Origin: Alopecurus myosuroides
Lineage: Eukaryota; Streptophyta; Magnoliopsida; Poales; Poaceae
Direction of reading: 5' to 3'
Length of the DNA: 64,000 bases
Assembly: GCA_028641055.1 (NCBI GenBank)
Contig: CM054059.1
Location: forward strand, 44,776,477 to 44,840,476
Part shown: positions 56,265-64,000 of the stretch, in pieces
Layout of the letters: every line of letters begins with the position of its first letter
How positions within the stretch are numbered: position 1 is the stretch's first letter
Translations under genes and position numbers: made by a program
Notes under the pieces: model-generated
Told to the model about the DNA's origin: nothing
The model's database searches: none
The model's input: the letters and a program-made list of their open reading frames with translations, nothing else

Positions 56265-58828
56265 TGCCCCCATATGTGGTTTTGGTAATTAATGACAATC
56301 CTTATGGACTAATGTTTGCATTGAGTTATCCCTGTAGATCTTGTCCCATAGGAAATAATGGAGTTCATGTGTTGAACTCTATTAGCTTCCTTGATGGCCA
56401 TTGTTACATTCAAGGATTTATATGAAGAATGGTCATGATTTGAGTTGAGCTTATTTCTAGTGTGTCTTGAAGAAAAGGATTAGGTGATCTTTCATTATTA
56501 TCTTCAAGACATCATCATTTGAAGTGAGAAGAAAAGATACAAGGTTGATCAAGCAAGTGATCAACACACAAAGCTACAAGATATACCAAGTGGGATTATG
56601 TATCTCATGGTATGGTAAGAAATTGTCAATATAGCTTTGTGAACTAACCCATGATATGTGTGTGTGTGGCATCTCTATGTGTGGTTAGGTATCTTTCCAT
56701 GGTCATGAACCAAAAGTAATATTTCATATAGCCCATGGTCTATGTTGTTGTCAAGCGGTGTTCGTCATCAAGCTTGACGTGGAAGCTCAAGTGAAGCATC
56801 TAGAAGAAATCATATAGTTGATGCTTGCCACCCATTTGGTTATTGTGGCCTCGTGAAGATTTGTCGATAAGGATATCTCCCATAAATGTGTATGGGGGAG
56901 CTAGTCTCACCCATAATGGTGTATGGGGGAGCAACTTGCAAGTCTTCATCAAGCGGAGCTTGTGCTAGCAAGCACGATCAAGAAAGAAGATCCAACTTGA
57001 GAGAGTCAAGATTGCCATCATCTAGCTCAAGTTTAATGCTCAAGGCAAATGTATAATCTTGATAGGTTTTCTATTTTACCGGTCTCATGTCTTTGGGAGA
57101 CCGGGTTATAGGATAGATAGTTGTACTATCAAGAGGGGCTCTCAAGTGAGTAACGTGATCGAATTGTTGTGGAGAGCTCAAATCTTTGCATACTTGCATA
57201 TCATCTTTCTTGGTTCTTATTTGGATTTTATCTCCTTGGGGTTTTGGTGCTTGTCGTGATCTTCATGGAAAGCCAAGGTTTATGGAAAACGGTTTTGGTA
57301 AGAAGAACTTGTTGCGTTTTCGGTGGTGAAAATATCTGGTTCAGCTTTGAGAATGTTTCTAGACCTTCTATGCGTGGTAACTTCTCCATTCCTTTTTTTT
57401 TTGATAGTCCTTGTTATTACCTTTCCAACCCATTTGGATTCACCTAATTCGGAGTTCGTTCGCAAAAGTTATGTGTGTTTTCGTGTTGTAGGTTTTACCG
57501 GGTGTTCCTATTTGAGAGGTCTAAAACTTTACCCATTTGGTTTTATCTTCCATTGCTGTACAATTATGTTTCTCTGCATATTTTTTTAGTTCTCGTTGTT
57601 GCGATTTCAACGAGCCCAAGAACATCAAAAACGGAGTCCGTATGCAAAAGTTGTAGCATTGCTTGTATCGGTGTTCAGTCACTCTGTTGCAATCCAGAAT
57701 CATTCCGGACCATTCCGAACCATTCCGACTTGGCCGCGAAAACCTCTGTTGGGATTCGGATTCATTCCGGGCCATTCCGGGACCCGGAATCATTCTGGAT
57801 CCAGCCCGGAATTGATCCGGAATGGAAGAAAATAGTGCAAAACGGCTAGTTTTTTAGCACCTATTTAAGGGGCTTTCTTCCCCAAAGTCTCCAAGCTTTT
57901 CCCAGCCCGTTTTTCCTCTCTCTCCCTCCACCATTGTTGACTTTTGAAAGCTTTCCCCTCTCTCAATCCCTCCAATGATTCTTGCATATCTTTGAGGGAG
58001 AAGGTAGAGGAGATCTAGATCCACATTTCCACCAATTCTTCTCTCCTCTTCGTGAGGGGAACTTAGTGAATCTAGATCTTGGAGTTTTTGGTGTTTCTCC
58101 TCCATTGTTCTTCCTCTCTTATTCCCCCATAAGAATTTTTTTCTTTGTTGGAATTTGAGAGTGGATGATTTGAGCACTTGTGCTCTTGCCATTTGCATCG
58201 GTTGCATCGGTTTGGTCTCTCCACGAGGATTCGTGGAAGTGTAAGTTTGTGAGCTTGTTACTCTTGGGTCTTAGACCCTAGACGACTTGTGGTGTTCTTG
58301 GGAGCCTTCAATTGAGTTGTGGATGTGTTCCCCAAGATTGTGGTGACACCGAGAGCCTCCAATTAAGTTGTGGATGCGTGCCTCGGGTTTGAAGGTTGCC
58401 AATAGTGGAAGGTGAACTAGGCCTTTGTGGCGGGGTTCATCGGAGAATAGGGTGAGGCCTTTGTGACGTTGAGTAGGCCTCTTGTGGCGAGCTCACACCC
58501 ATCCAACGATATGTACTCCCCTTGTGGGAGGAACTCGGGAATACATCATCGTCTCCGTGTGCCTCGGTTATATCTATACCCGAGCTTTTTACTTATGCAA
58601 TTTACATTGTGATAGCCTTCGAGCTTGAAGTCATATATCTTGCTATCACCTTGTTACTTGTCTTGCTTAGCATAAGTTGTTGGTGCAGCTAGTTGACCCT
58701 AGAATATTTAGGTTGTGTGCTTGTTAATTTAAACACCTAGTTTATTTCCGCATTTATCAAGCCTTAACCGGAAAAGTTTTAATCGCCTATTCACCCCCCC
58801 CCCTCTAGGCGACATCGTTGTCCGTTCA
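56265..58828 (+). repeat. LTR of the Copia-like element, copy 2
   Basis: The duplicate of 12668-15261 with scattered base changes, two rather than three 31-bp units near 56875, and a shorter C-run near the end (58795). It ends GTCCGTTCA just before the primer site TGGTATCAGAG at 58831. Confidence 0.75.
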
Positions 58829-58842
58829 ATTGGTATCAGAGT

Positions 58843-61191
58843 ATGGGCTCTCTTATTAGGCTTTACATCCTAGAGAGTACGATGTAGTTTAGGGAAATAG
58901 AGCACGGTCCCGCTTTTATATTCTATGGTAGAAATTATGATGTTTGGAAAATTCGCATTCTTAATTTTCTTACGGACATGGGTCCAAATTATGTAAGGAG
59001 AATTGTAGATATGGATTTTCCTCCTCCAAAGAATTCTCAAGATTTATCTTTAGAGGATGAGGAAAACTCTTATCTCGATACTCTTGTATCTAATGGTCTC
59101 TTGTGTGTTTTGAGCGATGTAGTTATTGAATCAATCATGCCTTTTCAGAATGCTCATGAGTTATGGAGAAAACTTCAAGATATATATGATGTGTCCAACA
59201 TTATTGAGGATGATTGTTCTCCATCCACTTCCGGCCGTGATGAGTTCACATATTTCTCCACTCCACCAACATGTGATTTGTCACAAGCTAATGATATGGT
59301 GAGTGGTGATAGAAATTTCTTTTTGGATAGTGAATTTTCTATTGACTATACTTCATCTCTATCCCATTGCAATGTACTATCTTTGGACTTAATATTTTCT
59401 AGCACTCAAAATTCCATACATGCTAGTGTTGATAGTCCTTGCATATCATGTAATAGTTGTTTAACTAAATCTCATGATGATATGATTCCTATGTCTTGTT
59501 TTCATAAAAACAATGCTTCCATTTCCTCTAGTACTTGTATGGCTAACAATGTAGAGGAATCCCATATTTTGGTGGAACAAGACATCGACCTTATTGGTGC
59601 TTCAAGTCAATCTTCATCATCGTTATCCATTTCTCATGTGTGCCTTATGGCTAAGGATTCAAAGGCATCTCCACCTTTGGAACCCTCTACATCTTGTGAT
59701 GATGAGGATGAGGATTTCTTTTATGGAGAGTATGAGGATGAGGTCTATTTAATGGATAAGGGTGAGTTGGTTCTTCTTGATCTCCCTAAAGGTAGTAAAT
59801 CTATCACTACTTTGGGTGAAATTTTGGCTTTTGCTATTAATAGCGCTAAAATCATTGAGAAGAAAGGTGAGATTGAAAGAAGTGATGTCGATGAGAAGGC
59901 GTCCCTCACTATGTCTCTTGAGGAAGAGTACGAGCTCCGAGTTACTCTTGAGGAGAAACTTGAATCTATTGAGGAGCTCCATAATGAACAAATAGCATTT
60001 CTCACTAAAGCACGTGACCATACTATTGCTAAATATAAAGTGCTTAAAAAGGAAAAGGTTGAATTTGTAGTGGGCAATGCTAATCTAATTGAGGAAAACT
60101 CTAGGTTGAATAATGAGCTTGCCAATTTGTCTTCTTCTATTTCGAATGATGCTTGTTCTACTAACTCCACATCTTGTGAAGCATCTATTTTGAAGAAGAA
60201 TGTTGAGCTACGGGCTCTACTTGAGTTGATGACTAGCAAGTGTGGGAAATTGGAAGAAAGGCATGAAAAGATATCTAGATCTCATGAGGATCTTCTAGCA
60301 TCTCATACCAATCTTAAGTTATATCTTGAGGCTATCACTACAAAGGTAACATCTCGTGAGCCTCATGTGGTTACTAGCACAATATCTTCTAGTAATGCTA
60401 TATTGCCTTGTGCTAGTATTAGTAATTCATCCTCTCATAATGTTTCTACATCTTGTGATGAGTTGCTTTCCTTGCCTTGTTGCTCTAACAATGAAGAATC
60501 TACTTCCTCTATCTCTTGTGTTGATTCTAACCATGTAGAGGTAATTAAAGAGCTCAAGGACCAAGTCACTTCTTTCAAGAAAGACTTGGAAAAGAGTCAT
60601 GAAGGGAGTTCCACCCTTGACGAGATGTTGAGAGTGCGAAGACTTCCCAATGACAAGAGTGGACTTTGATTCAACTCCAATATCAATAACAAGTCCATGG
60701 TTGATAAGAAGAAGGGCCAAGAGCAAGTAAAAGATCCGGCCAAGATTATTTGCTTCAAGTGCAAGATTGAAGGTCACCATGTTAGATCTTTCCCTTTGAA
60801 GAAGAAGACTATTAGTGAGAAGCAACTAGGGAAGCGGCCTCTTGTTCAATCTCATGCTCAACCACGAGTTGAACAACGACCACCTCCTAAGAAGACTCAA
60901 GACAATTCTCCTCAAGTTGAGGAGCCTATTAAGAAGAAAGAAAAGAGTCGATGTTGCTACCTTTGTCGTGAGAAGGGGCACTTTGCTTGTTCATGCACTA
61001 ATGGTACATTATCCAACCCTATCCTTGTTGATGATGTTTATTCCATTCGGAAGGATAATGTGGGCAATGTGTTTGCCAAGTATGTTGGTACTCCAAGTGG
61101 TGTCAAGAAAAGAACCATTTGGGTTGCCAAACCTATTGTGACTAACCTCTTGGGACCCAACTTGGTTGGGGACCAACAAGCTCAAACTTGA
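58843..61191 (+). pseudogene. Copia-like gag, copy 2 (broken differently)
   Basis: Same protein as 15276-17536. Breaks: a TAG at 58885-58887 after 14 codons, and a TGA at 60667-60669 in place of Trp. Between them lies an open frame of about 590 codons including the UBN2-like start, Ser-rich middle and coiled coil (59850-60150). Unlike copy 1, it has no stop at the position of 15486 and keeps the 95 bp missing there. Both knuckles follow (60752 and 60955); the first has Phe for its last Cys, and the second (CYLCREKGHFACSC) looks complete. No pol downstream. Confidence 0.8.
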
Positions 61192-64000
61192 TCAATAGGT
61201 GTTGTTGGAGGGCATTGGATACTTGGCTATCTCATGAATAATTAAGGGATTTTCATCAATTATATTTCCTCAAGACAAGTCACTTGGATTATATATATCT
61301 CTTATCCAATGTTCCTCATTGTGGTAACTTGTATTTAATTCATATATACATTGAAAGTTGCTTGTTCCCTTGCATATGTTAGTTTTGTTTCTAACATGTG
61401 TTTGTATGTGTTGTGCTTACTACTTACCCATCTTGGTTAATCTAGTATGAGTTTGTTGGTTTGCACTCCATGTACTTGTGTTCTTTGTGTTAGAGCCTTC
61501 ATTTCAAGTCTTGTATTTTAGTTGGATCTTTCGGATATTAATGGAATATCCCATTTTGGGGAGTAATATTCTCTTGGCACTTTACTATCATAAAAATGTG
61601 TGTACATGAGGAATACCACTTATTATTGATATATCAATATTATCTAGTCTCTATGTGGTATGTATTTCTCATGAGAAATTCAAATTCTAATGTCCATTAA
61701 CTTTCTCTAGTTGGATTTATTTTATTTACCTCTTGTTGAAAAAAATGTATTATCACATTATGGGGGAGTAATAAGCTATGTGCATATTACAAGCCTATAA
61801 AATGTGAACATGTGAGGTATTGCCACCTAGAATTGATATTGTTAGTTATCTTGTTCTTATGTGGCATGTTGCTCAAACAAGGTCCATGTTGTCTTAAAAT
61901 GTGTTTTGTCTCTCTTCTTTTGGTCTTGTTTGTGAGAGTTTCTTGGTGCTTTTCATTTTCGGTTCTTATTTTAAGCCTTCAATAATCTCTATCTAAGCAT
62001 GTTTTTCTATTCCTATCTTTTGTCACATGCTTATTTTTTCTGAATATGATTGTGAACAAATCTACCACCGAGAAATATCTCCATACATCTCTTGTCTTTG
62101 ACAAGTGATAATAATGTGTGGTAAGTTTATTGATCATATTTACTTTGGCCTTTGCTCTAAAAAAATGCCTTGTTTATTGCCAAGGATTTGTTTTTGTTCA
62201 AACTCCTTTGTGTCTTCCTTTTGTTCTACTCAAAAAAAAAATTATGCTTTCTTGTGTTAGGAAAAGCAATGATCCCATTATTGTGCACTTTTATTCATAT
62301 TCATACTTCTTTGTGTTGCACTATTCTTGGAAAAGCTATCCTACATTGAGTAGAAAACCATTTTTTTAATTGGTATTGCATCTTTTTTCCTTTCTTGAGC
62401 TTGACTAGTGTTTGAACAATATATATGGAGAGTAATGATTCCATTGTGTGCATTTTGTATTCTAATGCAAGATCATAATTAATTCACTATTCTTGGAAGA
62501 GCTACCATATATGTGTTTGAACACTTGTTGTCTTGAAATTGGTATTTTATCCCAATGACTTGTCTCTTTGGAAGACAAACATTTTTCATCTTGGTACTTT
62601 GTGTTCCATCATGAACAGTGTAGAGGGGTTTGTTTATTCTTTGATCTTATTTTCCTTTGGTATCTTCTTTATTTGGTTTCCTCAATCATGTGTTGATTTG
62701 GGTTTAGATATAATTTGGACAATTCTCTTGCTTTTCACTCGTGTGAGTGCCTTCTTGGTTTAATTGGTGTTTTGTCCAATTTGTATATTGTTTGGTTCTT
62801 GAAAAGTTTTGTGCATGTATATTTACTATGTATATATTTTGGCGTGCTTACTTTCGTTGATCCAATATATAGGATAAACCCCATCAAATCCTAAACGTCT
62901 AAGATGTGCATGAAATTCAAATTCATATTAATATGCACATATTTATGTGGAGTTTGTCCTATGTATTAACTACTTTGGACCCAATAAGTTTGGGAACCAT
63001 TTTGTACTTGATTTTTGTTTTTAGGTACAATGGAGATACATTGGTTGCTTGCTCCATTCATAAGGAAGGTGTTCCCACCATGGTATTATAGGAGTCAACA
63101 GCTACGATGATTATCAAACTCGCATCCTCTTCATCACCAATGTCGTCTCGATAACAAGTATCTATTCCATGCATACATTTCTAGCTTTCAACCTTGTGTA
63201 GATTGCATCTTGGCATGAATTCCATTTGTTGCATTTCATTTGGTTCTTGCAAATGTCTTTTCAAAAGCATCTTTATTGCAAATATGAGTAAGCCGGGATG
63301 ATTACATATCAAGGGGATATTTATAATAATTTTCATAATTCACCAATCCCAAGTGTATTAATCTAGCATCTTCTATTCGAAGTCTCTCATATGCAATATT
63401 GATATTTCTAAAACCGTTTGCCTTTTGTGATACGCGTTACCTTTCTCGAAACATTTCAACTATCACTTTTCCCTTGTGATATTTGTGATGCTTTGATGAG
63501 TTTGTTGACTTGTTCATATATATCCCTTTAAGATAAAACTAAGCTTAGCGCTTTGCTTTCAAGCAAAAATCTTATTGGTATATTTATGAACCTCTCTTGG
63601 ATATCATGTTCTTCACCTTTGTACCTATTTTGTATGTGCGTGTTTCTTTTTGGATATATATCTTTGTGATTGGTGTCCACTTAGAAACTTATACACACGA
63701 GAATAGTTACATATTTAATTGATATTATATTTCTTTAGTGACCACATTTTATTGCTTTATGTTCCTTGGTGGTTCCTAAAAGGCACAAGCTTTGCTTTTC
63801 ATTTTGTATTCCTTTTTCATCTTAATAAGCTTGTGGACATATGTGTTTTATCCTTTGTTGGTTTGTGTGTATGGGAAAGACATGTTATGCACTATGTGCC
63901 TCATATTTTGAAAGACTATGTTGATGATTTTATCATCCTATTAGTCTCCAAAAAATATTTTTCCTTGTCACAACCATCTACTTCGGTTGATTAAGTCTTT
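61192..64000 (+). mobile_element. Non-coding interior of the Copia-like element, copy 2
   Basis: 61192-63116 matches 17537-19458. 63117-64000 is new sequence that presumably continues the element beyond the point where copy 1 is cut. It is T-rich with no protease, integrase or RT motif in 2.8 kb after gag. The PPT-like GGGGGAGTAAT occurs at about 61762, with a shortened form near 61557. No 3' LTR is reached. Confidence 0.6.

Overview
The window reads as nuclear DNA of a grass with a large, repeat-packed genome, most probably a Triticeae species (wheat, barley, rye or Aegilops group; inference). The grounds are nested kilobase-scale LTR retrotransposons whose primer sites all match initiator tRNA-Met, a CACTA transposon with a CACTG-type end and 'CCTTTAGTCCCGG' subterminal repeats, GC-rich grass-style exons, and almost no single-copy host sequence. 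The only convincing host gene is a MYB-CC (PHR1-like, GARP-type) transcription factor gene with six exons at 8914-10549. Nearly everything else is mobile DNA or its debris.

Layout. 1-7630: end of a minus-strand Ty3/Gypsy-like element with an unusually long LTR (1461-7630). 7631-8913: unassigned DNA with one weak small ORF, then the putative promoter and leader of the MYB-CC gene. 8914-10549: MYB-CC gene. 10687-12667: minus-strand LINE fragment. 12668-19458: LTR, gag and non-coding interior of a Copia-like, apparently gag-only element. 19459-43526: a CACTA transposon lacking its 5' part. It holds the 3' end of a TNP2-type transposase (DUF4216 region), a minus-strand AP2-domain gene, an unrecognised plus-strand gene, and a second transposon gene ending in a Ulp1/C48 peptidase-like domain. 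That second gene is split by a full-length Gypsy chromovirus (26245-41110) with 4.4-kb LTRs, an accessory ORF upstream of gag, and a gag-pol broken by one frameshift and two stops. 43527-63116: a second copy of the 9545-19458 segment (truncated MYB-CC gene, LINE, Copia-like LTR and gag), carrying a MITE at 43792-43965 and a 9.4-kb internally deleted relative of the Gypsy element at 45525-54964. 63117-64000: further interior of the Copia-like element.

History that can be read. A segment with the MYB-CC gene, the LINE and the Copia-like element was duplicated in direct orientation. A CACTA element sits in exon 1 of the second copy; its 3' end abuts the exon at GCG, a candidate 3-bp target duplication. 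The left half of that CACTA and the 5' part of the second gene are gone: at 19458/19459 the first-copy retroelement is joined directly to transposase sequence. Copy 1 of the gene is open through six exons with GT-AG introns and may work, although a normally conserved Gly in its DNA-binding domain is Asp. Copy 2 lacks its promoter and most of exon 1 but is open in exons 2-6.

Most worth following: the accessory ORF of the Gypsy element, which fits the pattern of a double-stranded-RNA-binding fold and ends in an arginine-rich tail; good 3' splice sites directly before the start codons of that ORF and of gag; small acidic exons and tRNA-like motifs inside the long LTRs; a deletion derivative stitched together at 6-9 bp microhomologies; and a CACTA whose two plus-strand promoters each lie just downstream of terminal-type inverted repeats.
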